Origin: Anaerolineales bacterium
Lineage (GTDB): Bacteria > Chloroflexota > Anaerolineae > Anaerolineales > DRMV01
Length of the DNA stretch: 50,424 bases
Direction: 5' to 3'
NCBI GenBank assembly: GCA_027023425.1
Contig: JALVVL010000015.1
Span: 1-50,424 of the forward strand
Shown here: one piece after another, positions 23,781 through 31,752 of the stretch
Numbering within the stretch: position 1 is the stretch's first letter
Layout: each line of letters starts with the position of its first letter
The notes under the pieces: model-generated
Told to the model about the DNA's origin: nothing
What the model saw: the letters and a program-made list of their open reading frames with translations, nothing else
The model's database searches: none
Position numbers and translations under genes: made by a program

Positions 23781-24956
23781 ATGAGCAAAAGCCAAACCCG
23801 CCTGCCGTTAGAGGGGATACGCGTGGTGGATATGAGCCGCCTTCTGCCGGGGCCGTATCTCACCCAACTGCTGGCCGATTTTGGTGCGGAGGTGATAAAA
23901 GTGGAAACGCCGCGCCTCGGCGATTATGCCCGAATTGCACCTCCCAACACCGGCTTGGGCGGGCTTTTCCCGGCCGTGAACGGCGGCAAGAAAAGCCTTG
24001 CGGTCAACTACCGCCGCGCCGAAGGCCGCGCCATCCTGCACAAACTTGTGGCGCAGGCCGATGTGTTTGTGGAAGGCTTCCGCCCGGGGGCAGTGAAGCG
24101 CTGGAATTTGGATTACGAAACTTTGAGCAGCATAAACCCCCGTTTGGTTTACCTTTCGCTTTCGGGCTATGGGCAATCGGGGCCCTACCGCGACCGCGCA
24201 GGCCACGACATCAACTACCAAGCAATTGGCGGCTCGCTGGGGCTGAACGGACTGGCCGGTGGGCCGCCGGTGCCACCTTCAATCCCGCTGGCGGATTTGG
24301 GCGGCGCGACTTTTGGCGCGATAGCCGTGCTGGCAAGCCTGCTGGCGCGCGAGCGCACCGGCAGAGGAGCATACTTGGACATCGCCCTCATGGACGCCGT
24401 CGTGGCATGGATGGCGCCGCTCGCGGGCGGCCAATTTTTTGCGGAAGGGAAGCCGCCGCGGCGCGGCGAAATGCCCCTCGCCGGCGGGCTGGCTTGCTTC
24501 AACGTGTACGAAACCGCCGACGGGCGCTATATTTCCCTCGCCGCTATTGAACCGCAGTTTTGGACTAATTTCTGCGAAACCGTCGGCCACCCCGAATGGC
24601 AAAACCGCCAATGGGAACCGGAACTTTACCCCGAAATTGCGGCCGTCTTTCGCACCAAAACCCGCGCTGAGTGGGAAGAAATTTTCGGCAAGGTTGAAGC
24701 CTGCGTTGAGCCAGTGCTGGACTACGACGAAACGCTACAGCATCCGCAGATACGGCATCGCGGCTTGGTGGAAACGGACGAAAACGGCAAACCGGTGGGG
24801 ATTGCTTCGCCGTTCCCGTTTTTGCCGCGGCAAAAGCGCCCGCCGGCACCAGCCTTGGGCGAGCACACAGCCGAAATTTTGCGCGGCCTTGGCTATTCGG
24901 AAGAAGAAATCGCCGCGCTCGGCGAGCGCGGCGTGATAGGACTGCCGGAAGAATAA
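23781..24956 (+). CDS. CaiB/BaiF-type (family III) CoA-transferase
   Basis: A 391-residue enzyme predicted to move CoA between carboxylic acids, or to racemise 2-methylacyl-CoA, in the cytoplasm. The start [18 protein letters not shown] and then [17 protein letters not shown] are classic. The catalytic aspartate is the D of GHDINYQA near residue 141. [16 protein letters not shown] precedes it, and the C-terminal third ([27 protein letters not shown]) is also standard. TCAAGGAGCACCCA precedes the ATG. The alpha-oxoamine synthase gene is convergent, 6 bp downstream. CoA-transferase versus AMACR-type racemase cannot be settled by eye. Confidence 0.88.
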   Translation: MSKSQTRLPLEGIRVVDMSRLLPGPYLTQLLADFGAEVIKVETPRLGDYARIAPPNTGLGGLFPAVNGGKKSLAVNYRRAEGRAILHKLVAQADVFVEGFRPGAVKRWNLDYETLSSINPRLVYLSLSGYGQSGPYRDRAGHDINYQAIGGSLGLNGLAGGPPVPPSIPLADLGGATFGAIAVLASLLARERTGRGAYLDIALMDAVVAWMAPLAGGQFFAEGKPPRRGEMPLAGGLACFNVYETADGRYISLAAIEPQFWTNFCETVGHPEWQNRQWEPELYPEIAAVFRTKTRAEWEEIFGKVEACVEPVLDYDETLQHPQIRHRGLVETDENGKPVGIASPFPFLPRQKRPPAPALGEHTAEILRGLGYSEEEIAALGERGVIGLPEE

Positions 24957-24962
24957 GCGGGG

Positions 24963-26147
24963 TTAGATAATCCCCATTTCCTTGCCAACCTTGTGGTAAG
25001 CCTCCAACACACGGTCAATCTGCTCATCGGTGTGCGTTGCCATGTAAGAAGTGCGGAGCAGAGAGCGGTTGGGCGGCACCGCGGGCGGCAACACGGGGTT
25101 GACAAACACCCCCTCCTCAAACAACCGCTTCCAGACAAGAATTGTCTTCAAGTGGTCGCCGATGATGATAGGAATGATTGGCGTCTCGCTGGTGCCGGTG
25201 TCGTAGCCCATGTTGTTCAGTTCTTCTTTGACTCGCTTGGCAATAGCCCAAAGGCGCTCGCGGCGCTCGGGCTCTTCTTTCATGATTTTGAGGGCGGCGC
25301 GGGCGGCCGCGGCGTTTGCCGCCGGTATGCTCGCGCTGAAAATCATTGAGCGGCCAAAATGCTGAATGTAGTGCACCACGTCGGCGTCGCCAGCAATGAA
25401 GCCACCCAGCGAGGCAAACGACTTGCTGAAAGTGCTCATGATTAGGTCAACCCCATCAGTAACGCCAAAATGCGCCGCCGTGCCGTTGCCCTGAGGGCCG
25501 AGGACTCCCATGCTGTGAGCATCATCAACCATCAGGCGAGCACCATGCTTGCGGCACACCTCTATCATTTCCGGCAGGGGGGCAATGTCGCCATCCATGC
25601 TGTAAACGCCGTCAACCACCACCAGAGCACCTTTCTCGGGGTCAACCTTGCCCAACACGCGATCCAAATCTTGCACATCATTGTGCTTGAAGCGCAAAAT
25701 TTTGCCTTGAGAGAGAATTGCGCCGTCAACAATGCTGGCGTGGTCGGCGCGGTCAAGCACAACAACATCGTCGCGCCCCACAATTGCTTGAATGGTGCCC
25801 AAGTTCGTTTGATAGCCGGTGCTGAACACCAAAGCCGCTTCTTTGCCCACGAATTCGGCTAATTCTTCCTCAAGTTCCTTGTGCAGACGCAAAGTGCCGT
25901 TCAAAAAGCGAGAACCGGTGTTGGAAGTGCCGTATTTGCGGATGGCCTCAATGGCGGCCTCTTTCACCTTGGGGTGCGTGGTTAGCCCCAAATAATTGTT
26001 AGAGCCGCACATTATCAGCCTGTGTCCCTGATATTCCACCTCCGTGCCTTCATTTTCCTCAAGAGGCAGAAAATAGGGGTAATAGCCTGCTTCCATTGCT
26101 TCTTTTGCTTCGGTAAAACTAAAGGCCTTGCTAAAAATATCATTCAT
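24963..26147 (-). CDS. PLP-dependent alpha-oxoamine synthase (KBL / AONS / serine palmitoyltransferase-like)
   Basis: A 394-residue fold-type I PLP enzyme that would condense an amino acid with an acyl-CoA, releasing CO2. Landmarks: GSNNYLGLTTHPKVKEAA, YGTSNTGSRFLNGT, the pyridine-stacking His in DRADHASIVDG, Asp in VVDGVYSMDGDIAP, DDAHSMGVLGP, and the PLP lysine in FSKSFASLGG. The opening YYPYFLPLEENEGTEVEYQG resembles Bacteroidetes-type serine palmitoyltransferase more than BioF, so sphingolipid-type synthesis is possible. No bio or tdh genes are adjacent. AGGAGGAATCATC precedes the chosen ATG. The frame extends 89 codons upstream without homology. Confidence 0.85.
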   Translation of the reverse strand: MNDIFSKAFSFTEAKEAMEAGYYPYFLPLEENEGTEVEYQGHRLIMCGSNNYLGLTTHPKVKEAAIEAIRKYGTSNTGSRFLNGTLRLHKELEEELAEFVGKEAALVFSTGYQTNLGTIQAIVGRDDVVVLDRADHASIVDGAILSQGKILRFKHNDVQDLDRVLGKVDPEKGALVVVDGVYSMDGDIAPLPEMIEVCRKHGARLMVDDAHSMGVLGPQGNGTAAHFGVTDGVDLIMSTFSKSFASLGGFIAGDADVVHYIQHFGRSMIFSASIPAANAAAARAALKIMKEEPERRERLWAIAKRVKEELNNMGYDTGTSETPIIPIIIGDHLKTILVWKRLFEEGVFVNPVLPPAVPPNRSLLRTSYMATHTDEQIDRVLEAYHKVGKEMGII

Positions 26148-26275
26148 GATGATTCCTCCTACTGCTGTAAAAGCGAAAAGTTTGTTGGGATTTTGCCTCG
26201 GCTCAACCGAAATGCTACGAAGGCTTGCCGAAAACCCCGTCTTTAATTTTACCTCATCAGTGAAGAATTGTGCGG

Positions 26276-26281
26276 TATAAT
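26276..26281 (+). promoter_or_regulatory. Possible -10 box for the EEP-family gene
   Basis: A perfect TATAAT lies 77 bp before the start at 26359, but no good -35 box is found at 16-18 bp. Low confidence. Confidence 0.3.
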
Positions 26282-26358
26282 TCCCAAAACGGCGGGGGAA
26301 TGACCATCTCCCAAGCCAATTTGAGAATCCAAGTGATTTTCGCACCCAGAGATTTGGA

Positions 26359-27174
26359 ATGGCAGTTTCGCAACGACGCTCACTTCGGCTGATAATCTCC
26401 AATTTGTGGCACAACTGGCCTTCCTACCGGGGGGTGTGCGAACGGACGCGGCAAATAGTTGCACTGGCAAAGGAACATGAAGCGGATGTACTCCTGCTAC
26501 AAGAAGTAGCGCGCACGCCCGATTGCACCGCTGCTAAGTTCATCGCAGAACGGCTAAACGCCGACCATGCCGTTGCCTATTTCAGCGGTGCAATTGAAGA
26601 CGAAACGAAACCGGCGGAAGGCGTCGCAGTAGTAAGCAGATACCCAATTGTGCAGTCCAAGCCTTACACCGGCGGATGGGCTTTCCCGATTGTGCCGTAT
26701 TTCACGCTGGATACGGGGCTGGCGGCGCGCATCAAACTGCCTTGGGCGGAAATGTGGTTTGTCAGCATACACATGGGCTTTCGTGGCTTAGCCAACACCA
26801 AATCCGTAGAAGAACTGGCCGAGTGGGTGGACACCCTCGGCGGCGAAGAAAGCGTAATCATAGGCGGCGATTTCAACATGCCAGCAGGCGGCAAGCCTGC
26901 GCGCTACGCCGCGTCCCTCTGGCGTGATCTTTTCCTTGAAAACGGCTCGGCCGCCGAAGAGCCACCCATTACCCACCGCATCCGCTACCCAATCTCCCTG
27001 CCTGTGCAAAACCGGCTGGACTACCTCTTCCTCCGCTCCGGCCATCCCGACTGGAAGGTGCGCGACGCCAAAGTTTTGAAAGTGGAAGAGGCGGGCTTTG
27101 ACCACTACCCGGTTTGGTACGAACTTGAAATCGCACAGCACCCAAAGGGGGAAAAGAAACAAAAGGAGCACTAA
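26359..27174 (+). CDS. Endonuclease/exonuclease/phosphatase (EEP) family protein
   Basis: A 271-residue metal-dependent phosphodiesterase or phosphatase of the DNase I/ExoIII-like fold. Visible motifs: ISNLWHN with the metal-near Asn, VLLLQEV with the metal-binding Glu, VSIHMG with the His, GGDFNMP (Asp and Asn), RLDYLFLR, and the terminal GFDHYPVW with the catalytic Asp-His pair. All active-site residues are present. There is no signal peptide. Substrates in this superfamily range from DNA to phospholipids, so function is open. It is transcribed divergently from the alpha-oxoamine synthase. Confidence 0.8.
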   Translation: MAVSQRRSLRLIISNLWHNWPSYRGVCERTRQIVALAKEHEADVLLLQEVARTPDCTAAKFIAERLNADHAVAYFSGAIEDETKPAEGVAVVSRYPIVQSKPYTGGWAFPIVPYFTLDTGLAARIKLPWAEMWFVSIHMGFRGLANTKSVEELAEWVDTLGGEESVIIGGDFNMPAGGKPARYAASLWRDLFLENGSAAEEPPITHRIRYPISLPVQNRLDYLFLRSGHPDWKVRDAKVLKVEEAGFDHYPVWYELEIAQHPKGEKKQKEH

Positions 27175-27218
27175 AGAGGTGTTGAAACAGGTGCTCACAA
27201 GTGTAGAGGCCTTATCCA

Positions 27219-27314
27219 GCCCTCACCCCACTTTGGCTCGCTGCGCTCGCCGTTTCTCCCCTCTCCCAGTAGGAGGGGAGAAAGCCGCCGTTAGGCGGCT
27301 TTAGGGGTGAGGGC
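27219..27314. repeat. Cloverleaf-type intergenic repeat, copy 4
   Basis: Outer stem GCCCTCACCCC with GGGGTGAGGGC, central hairpin 27253-27262 with 27274-27283 (10 bp, imperfect tip), third hairpin AGCCGCC/GGCGGCT (27283-27289 with 27294-27300), and a weak first hairpin over GGCTCGCTGCGCTCGCC. It is the uninterrupted counterpart of the split copy at 1353-1722. Confidence 0.85.
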
Positions 27315-27385
27315 GAAGCAAGTCGTTTCTCAACGACCTTTTAGTGCTCCCAAAACAAAGCCACTGAGCGGCCCGCGGGGGCGCA

Positions 27386-27394
27386 TGTTATAAT
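27386..27394 (+). promoter_or_regulatory. Extended -10 promoter before the site-2 protease gene
   Basis: TGT-TATAAT, 28 bp before the ATG at 27423, with no convincing -35 box. The transcript leader would be very short (about 22 nt). Confidence 0.55.
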
Positions 27395-27422
27395 CTCGCG
27401 CACAACTCCGCGGAGAGCGCCA

Positions 27423-28055
27423 ATGCTTGTTTTGCCCAACGTTTTAGAAACCCTGTTTCGCCTCGCCATCCTCGTGGTGGCTTTCCCCATCCACGAATTT
27501 GCCCACGCATGGATGGCAACCCGCTTTGGCGACCCAACGCCCAAGCACGCGGGGCGGCTCACCCTAAACCCCATCGTTCACCTTGACTTGTGGGGCACGA
27601 TTTTCTTCTTGCTCACCGGCTTCGGATGGGCTAAGCCGACGCCGATTTCGCCCTACTATTTGCGCTCGCCGCGGGCCTATTTTTGGGTGGCTTTCGCTGG
27701 CCCGCTGAGCAACCTTTTGCTCGCCATGGCCGCGGCGGCCGCTCACCGCCTTGCCTCACCGTTCCTTTCCGCAACGCCTTTGGGCAGGCTAACTCTCCAC
27801 TTCCTCGCGGCGGTGGTGTTTTTTGACATTTTGCTCTTTTTCTTCAACCTCATTCCCATTCCGCCGCTGGACGGCGACAAGGTGATAGCAGGGCTTTTCC
27901 CACGGTTTTGGCAGCGCTACCTCGCACCGCTGCAGCCTTATGCCATGCCGTTGCTGTTGGTGGTGCTATTCGTGCTCCCGATGTTGCACATTGATGTTTT
28001 GGGATGGCTGGTGGTATGGCCTACGGTGAAACTGGGGCATCTGCTTTTAGGTTAG
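27423..28055 (+). CDS. Site-2-protease-type (M50) intramembrane metalloprotease
   Basis: A 210-residue, four-to-five-helix membrane protein. The zinc ligands are HEFAH (His24, Glu25, His28) in the first helix region, with NPIVHLDLWG following, and NLIPIPPLDG with Asp150 as the third ligand. It is of the compact, PDZ-less YwhC/Rv-type. Such enzymes release membrane-tethered regulators, but the substrate cannot be predicted; no anti-sigma gene is nearby. It appears to begin a plus-strand run of five overlapping or closely spaced genes. GGAGAGCGCCA precedes the ATG. Confidence 0.88.
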   Translation: MLVLPNVLETLFRLAILVVAFPIHEFAHAWMATRFGDPTPKHAGRLTLNPIVHLDLWGTIFFLLTGFGWAKPTPISPYYLRSPRAYFWVAFAGPLSNLLLAMAAAAAHRLASPFLSATPLGRLTLHFLAAVVFFDILLFFFNLIPIPPLDGDKVIAGLFPRFWQRYLAPLQPYAMPLLLVVLFVLPMLHIDVLGWLVVWPTVKLGHLLLG

Positions 28056-28552
28056 CCTACCGCCTACGCCAGTTTGCCGAGGCTCTGCTCGGCAAGCCCG
28101 ATAGGGATTGGTTGAAGTTGGCGCTGGGGGCGCTCAATGAGCCGCAACGCTCCCTGTTCCTCAAAATGCCGCGTGCCGAGCAAGCCCATGCGCTGCGCGT
28201 CTTCCGCCGCCTGTGGCAAGCAGGGCATCGCGACGCCGACTTGCTCACCGCCGCCCTTCTGCACGATGCGGGCAAAGCGATGCAACGGCCGCGGGTTTGG
28301 GAACGGGTGCTCTGGGTGGTCGGGCGGGCTTTGTTCCCCCGCCGCGCCGAGGTTTGGGGAATGGGCGAGCCTAAAGGCTGGAAGCGCGCCTTTGTGATTG
28401 CCGCCCGCCATCCCGAATGGAGCGCCCATCTGGCAGAAGAGGTTGGCGCATCGCCGCGGGCAATTGCCCTCATCCGCGAGCACCACCAATCCCCCAAAAC
28501 AGCCCCCGCAGATTTGCTGAGGCTTTTGCAATGGGCAGACAATCTGGAATGA
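28004..28552 (+). CDS. HD-domain protein (predicted phosphohydrolase)
   Basis: A 182-residue protein with an HD-type metal site: AALLHDAGKA near residues 87-96 (HD pair), a later HPEW and EHH (REHHQSP near 160-166). HD proteins hydrolyse nucleotides or phosphate esters; the substrate is unknown. The reading frame overlaps the end of the protease gene by about 50 bp. An alternative ATG at 28016 has a better-placed GGTGG and may be the true start. The stop overlaps the pcm ATG (ATGA), so coupling with pcm is likely. Moderately sure of the family. Confidence 0.7.
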   Translation: MAGGMAYGETGASAFRLAYRLRQFAEALLGKPDRDWLKLALGALNEPQRSLFLKMPRAEQAHALRVFRRLWQAGHRDADLLTAALLHDAGKAMQRPRVWERVLWVVGRALFPRRAEVWGMGEPKGWKRAFVIAARHPEWSAHLAEEVGASPRAIALIREHHQSPKTAPADLLRLLQWADNLE

Positions 28553-29190
28553 ATTGGCAGGAATTGGCCGAGCAGATGGTGCGGACGCAAATTGCGGCGC
28601 GCGGCATCACCGATGAGCGCGTGCTTGAGGCAATGCGCCGCGTGCCGCGCCACATTTTCGTGCCCGAATTGCACCGCGACGAGGCTTATGCCGATTACCC
28701 TTTGCCAATTGGGCACGGGCAGACCATTTCGCAACCTTTCATCGTGGCGTTGATGTGCTCGCTGCTTGGCTTGCAGGGCGATGAAAAAGTGCTGGAGGTC
28801 GGCACCGGTTCGGGCTATCAGGCGGCGGTGCTGGCGCATTTGGCGCGCGAAGTCCACACAATTGAGCGCATACCCGCGCTGGCCGAGCAGGCGGCGCGGC
28901 GCTTGGCGGAACTCGGATTGGAAAATGTGCACGTCCACATCGGCGACGGCAGTTTGGGATTGCCCGACGAAGCCCCCTTTGACGGAATTTTGGTAGCCGC
29001 GGCGGCTCCGCGCGTCCCCCAGCCGCTTTTGGAGCAATTGAGCGACGGCGGCAGGCTGGTTGCACCGGTTGGGTCGCGCGGCTGGCAGGTTTTGGAGCGC
29101 TGGACGCGCCGCGGAAACAGTTGGAAGCGCGAAATTTACGATTCCGTAGCCTTTGTTCCGCTCATCGGCGAGCACGGTTGGGAAGGCTGA
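28549..29190 (+). CDS. pcm: Protein-L-isoaspartate O-methyltransferase
   Basis: A 213-residue SAM-dependent methyltransferase that initiates repair of isoaspartyl residues in aged proteins, plausible for a thermophile. Motifs: RVPRHIFVPE, PIGHGQTISQPFIVALM (substrate region), the SAM-binding VLEVGTGSGYQAAVLAHLA, and DGILVAAAAPRVP. I choose the ATG that overlaps the HD gene's stop (ATGA). The frame extends upstream to another ATG at 28531, but the family starts here. Length fits (about 210). Two DUF4491-like genes follow. Confidence 0.93.
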   Translation: MNWQELAEQMVRTQIAARGITDERVLEAMRRVPRHIFVPELHRDEAYADYPLPIGHGQTISQPFIVALMCSLLGLQGDEKVLEVGTGSGYQAAVLAHLAREVHTIERIPALAEQAARRLAELGLENVHVHIGDGSLGLPDEAPFDGILVAAAAPRVPQPLLEQLSDGGRLVAPVGSRGWQVLERWTRRGNSWKREIYDSVAFVPLIGEHGWEG

Positions 29191-29192
29191 CC

Positions 29193-29486
29193 ATGAACTT
29201 CACCGGTTTGATTTTAGGCGTTGCCATGCTGGCCGCCATCGGCTTCGGGTTTCTGTGGGTGGTCAAACTTGAATACCACATTGGCGCGCAGGTTTGGCCT
29301 GTGGTACTCGCTTTTGGCTTAGCCTTGGCTTTAGCCACGCTGTGGATAAAACCGTTTTGGGCCTCGGCGCTGGTCGGAATTCTCGCGGGGTCTATTGTTT
29401 GGGGCGCAACCGAACTCCCGCCGCAGGAAGAACGCGTGCGGCGCGGGCTCTTCCCCGCCAACCCCAAGCGAAGGAGCAAACAATGA
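29193..29486 (+). CDS. DUF4491 family small membrane protein
   Basis: A 97-residue protein with three predicted helices. The start MNFTGLILGVAMLAAIGFGF, the central EYHIGAQVWPV and the end QEERVRRGLFPANPKRR match my memory of the DUF4491 family. Its function is not known. It begins 2 nt after pcm and its stop overlaps the next ATG (ATGA). Probably cotranscribed with pcm and the following relative. Confidence 0.75.
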   Translation: MNFTGLILGVAMLAAIGFGFLWVVKLEYHIGAQVWPVVLAFGLALALATLWIKPFWASALVGILAGSIVWGATELPPQEERVRRGLFPANPKRRSKQ

Positions 29487-29773
29487 ACCTCCAACCCGCT
29501 GGCGTTGTGCTTGCAGTAACCACATTCGCCACAATCGGGCTTGGGCACGTAATGGTGCGCCGCTTTCATGCCCTTTGGGGCACGCGCCCCGCACCGGTTT
29601 TCTTCTTGCTCAGCGTGCTGGTGATGGCAGGCGCTTTCGCCACGCCCAGCAATTTGCTTTCGGGCGTGTTGGGAATCACCGCCGCCACGCTGTTTTGGGA
29701 CGGGGTGGAAATCTACCGCCAAGAAAAGCGCATGCAGAGAGAAAAAGCCGCTCGGCGCAGTGCTGTCCGCTAA
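29483..29773 (+). CDS. Small membrane protein, likely DUF4491 relative
   Basis: A 96-residue, three-helix membrane protein with the same layout as its upstream neighbour: an N-terminal helix beginning MNLQPAGVVLA, a central RRFHALWGTRPAPVFF in place of EYHIGAQVWPV, and a charged tail VEIYRQEKRMQREKAARR. I read the two as diverged tandem paralogues. The ATG overlaps the previous stop. Its end overlaps the convergent queF stop by 4 bp. Function unknown. Confidence 0.65.
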   Translation: MNLQPAGVVLAVTTFATIGLGHVMVRRFHALWGTRPAPVFFLLSVLVMAGAFATPSNLLSGVLGITAATLFWDGVEIYRQEKRMQREKAARRSAVR

Positions 29774-30207
29774 AGCATACCAGCAACTGCTTCCTTGGCT
29801 TCGGGCGTTTTGACCTTCTCGGCGCTGACCGTGATGGCAATGCCGCCGCGGATGTTGAATTCGCCCACAACGCGGATGAAATGGGGGTCAATCGCCGCGA
29901 CCAAATCGTCCAAAATTTTGTTCACCACATGCTCGTGAAACACGCCTTCATCGCGATAAGACCACAAGTAAAGTTTGTACGACTTTGATTCCACAATTTT
30001 CTGGTCGGGCACGTAATAAACCTTGATGGTGGCGAAATCGGGCTGTCCGGTCACGGGGCAAAGGCATGTAAATTCGCTTGTAACCAGCGAAACGAGGTAA
30101 TAGCGGTCGGGAGAACGGTTGGGAAAAGCCTCCAACTTCTTGCTGGGCTTGGCTTTGCGCCCCAAAAGGGTCAGGTCTTTCAAATCTTCAGGCTGAGTTA
30201 TCGGCAT
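29770..30207 (-). CDS. queF: NADPH-dependent preQ0 reductase
   Basis: A 145-residue unimodular (type I) QueF that reduces the nitrile of 7-cyano-7-deazaguanine to preQ1 in the queuosine tRNA pathway. The active-site cysteine is in CPVTGQPDF (Cys50), with Asp57 as the general acid, and the NADPH-binding motif is ESKSYKLYLWSYR. HEHVVNKILDDL and RGGIAI further support the call. The start is the ATG preceded by TTCGGGAGGTTGCC. It follows ttuA by 25 nt on the same strand, forming a small tRNA-modification cluster. Confidence 0.93.
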   Translation of the reverse strand: MPITQPEDLKDLTLLGRKAKPSKKLEAFPNRSPDRYYLVSLVTSEFTCLCPVTGQPDFATIKVYYVPDQKIVESKSYKLYLWSYRDEGVFHEHVVNKILDDLVAAIDPHFIRVVGEFNIRGGIAITVSAEKVKTPEAKEAVAGML

Positions 30208-30232
30208 GGCAACCTCCCGAAGGTGCAATTTT

Positions 30233-31195
30233 TCAAGGGGATGCGTCGGAAAGTTCGCGGCGGCGCTTGGCTTCTTCCACGCGCTCCACAAGGCGGCAAA
30301 AGGCGCATTTCCCGGGCGCCGAGGTGGGCTGACCGCAAACGGGGCAAGTGTGGAGGGTTTCCACAACCTCCTCGGCGCGCTGGGCAAACAGCCCCTCTTC
30401 TTTGGCGCGCAAAAAACCGAGGTAAAACTGCAGTTTCGCCCCCGGGCGATCGGCTTCAAGGCGGTTGAGTAGTTTTTTGTAGTAGATGGATTTTGCCCCC
30501 ACCGAAAAGGGGCATTCATCGTAAATGTATTTGATGCCGCGCAGGAGGGCATACGCGGCAGTTTCGCGCTCGTAAAAGCGGAAGAAAGGTTTGACTTTGC
30601 GCGCCAGCCCCGGCGCCGCCTCCAGCACCGGCCCTTGGCGGACGAGGTAGCCAGTCGCCCATGTGAGCGTGTTGCCAAACAGCACCGCCGCCTCATCGTC
30701 CAAGTTGTGCCCGGTGGCAAGCACGGAATAGCCGAAGTCGCGGGCAATGCGGTTCATTTCATGGCGCTTGACCAACCCGCACACCGAGCAAGGCTTCCCT
30801 TTCCCACGGTGGGTTAGCCGCGCCATTTCAGGGATGGTAGCGCCGTAACTTGCCGCCACGTCAACAATGTGAAGTTTAAGGCCACGTTCCTCGGCAAATG
30901 CAACCGTCAATTCCTTGGATTGGTTGGAATAGCCAAAGCCGCCGTCAATGCCGAGGTCAATGTAAAGCCCATCGGCTTGATAGCCCAAGCGCCACAGCAC
31001 ATCCCACAAGCCGAGCGAATCCTTGCCGCCCGAAACCGCCACGAGCACTTTGTCGTCGTGGGTAAACATGCGGTATTTGCGGATGAAGCGCTCGGTCTGC
31101 TCCACAATCCATTCAAGAAAGTGCTCTTTGCAAAGCGCCAACTTGTGGTGGCGCATGTTGATAACTGCCGGCTTGCCACACTTGCGACAGCGCAT
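30233..31195 (-). CDS. ttuA: tRNA-5-methyluridine(54) 2-sulfurtransferase (TtuA family)
   Basis: A 320-residue PP-loop enzyme that adenylates and thiolates U54 of tRNA in thermophiles, taking sulfur from TtuB. The N-terminal zinc site uses Cys3, Cys6, Cys22 and His25 (MRCRKCG, LCKEH). The PP-loop SGGKDS is at 55-60, TGHNLDDEA follows near 161-169, and the Fe-S cysteines match Cys136/Cys139 (CSVCGLVKRHE) and Cys228 (DECPF). The C-terminal zinc site has CPVCGQPT and CAFC. The match to Thermus TtuA is close from memory. ttuB lies 30 nt upstream and queF downstream. Confidence 0.93.
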   Translation of the reverse strand: MRCRKCGKPAVINMRHHKLALCKEHFLEWIVEQTERFIRKYRMFTHDDKVLVAVSGGKDSLGLWDVLWRLGYQADGLYIDLGIDGGFGYSNQSKELTVAFAEERGLKLHIVDVAASYGATIPEMARLTHRGKGKPCSVCGLVKRHEMNRIARDFGYSVLATGHNLDDEAAVLFGNTLTWATGYLVRQGPVLEAAPGLARKVKPFFRFYERETAAYALLRGIKYIYDECPFSVGAKSIYYKKLLNRLEADRPGAKLQFYLGFLRAKEEGLFAQRAEEVVETLHTCPVCGQPTSAPGKCAFCRLVERVEEAKRRRELSDASP

Positions 31196-31225
31196 AGGTT
31201 TACCTCTCGTTTGGGGGAATGGGCG

Positions 31226-31420
31226 CTACCCACCGGAAATCACATCCACAAGGCGGATGACGTCACCGTCTTTCAGGCGGGTGTCTTCGGTTACCAACTC
31301 GCCCTCGCGGGTTGGTATCACCTCCTCGGCGGAAATGTCCAACTTTTTCAGCGCCTGCTTGATGGTGATACCGTGGGGCACTTCGTAGGTTTTGTCGCGC
31401 AAAATCAACTTTGCTGGCAT
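31226..31420 (-). CDS. ttuB: Ubiquitin-like sulfur carrier TtuB
   Basis: A 64-residue beta-grasp protein ending in ...VISGG, the diglycine tail that carries the thiocarboxylate used by TtuA; in Thermus TtuB also tags proteins covalently. It has the typical short ThiS-type layout with TYEVPHGITIKQALKKL and a DGDVIRLVDVISGG end. I start at the ATG preceded by CATGAGGTGAAT rather than ten codons upstream. It sits directly upstream of ttuA, as expected for partners. An E1-like activating enzyme (TtuC) is not in the window. Confidence 0.88.
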   Translation of the reverse strand: MPAKLILRDKTYEVPHGITIKQALKKLDISAEEVIPTREGELVTEDTRLKDGDVIRLVDVISGG

Positions 31421-31465
31421 ATTCACCTCATGGGGTAGTAAGGATTGCATTGGTGGCTCGCACTA

Positions 31466-31502
31466 AACGCAAAACCCCGCACCGAGCGGTGGGGGTTGCG
31501 TT
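31466..31502 (-). terminator. Strong hairpin between thx and ttuB
   Basis: AACGCAA (31466-31472) pairs with TTGCGTT (31496-31502), continued inward by AACCCC..CACC with GGTGGGGGTT and one bulge. On the minus strand it is followed only by a short TTTAG, so it may be a weak terminator or an RNA structure that lowers read-through from thx into ttuB. Confidence 0.45.
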
Positions 31503-31578
31503 GCGCGGGGAGCCGCAGTGCGGTCTCTCGGCGTGGCAGGGCAGAGAAGCCAAGCCCTGCGAGGGATGGTCGCCGCGC

Positions 31579-31680
31579 CTACGCCTTCTGCTTACGCACC
31601 TTCTTGGGCTTTGGGCGGCTCTTACCGTGAGAGCCCCGCCAAATCTTGCCGCGGCGGGTGCGCCGATCACCTTTACCCAT
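31579..31680 (-). CDS. 30S ribosomal protein THX (bTHX)
   Basis: A 33-residue, very basic protein: [20 protein letters not shown] followed by [13 protein letters not shown]. It matches the small ribosomal protein THX known from Thermus 30S subunits and from some other bacteria and plastids, where it fills a cavity in the 16S rRNA head and stabilises it. AAGGAGGCGAGT precedes the ATG perfectly. The frame runs further upstream, but that part crosses the promoter. Its short length makes it easy to miss in automated calls. Confidence 0.92.
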   Translation of the reverse strand: MGKGDRRTRRGKIWRGSHGKSRPKPKKVRKQKA

Positions 31681-31743
31681 ACTCGCCTCCTTGAAACGAA
31701 AATTAGAGTTGCCTTTCCGCTCAGCCGCGGGCGGGCGCGCCCA

Positions 31744-31752
31744 ATTATAGCA
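31744..31752 (-). promoter_or_regulatory. Extended -10 promoter of thx (and perhaps ttuB-ttuA-queF)
   Basis: On the minus strand TGC-TATAAT (-10 at 31744-31749), about 64 bp before the thx ATG, with no clear -35 box because a repeat tract begins just upstream. The same TGCTATAAT occurs in the rho and DUF177 promoters. Confidence 0.55.

Noticed and set aside
26148-26414. An 89-codon extension of the alpha-oxoamine synthase
   Set aside because: The ATG at 26147 has a strong ribosome site and matches the family start; the upstream part overlaps the divergent EEP gene region.
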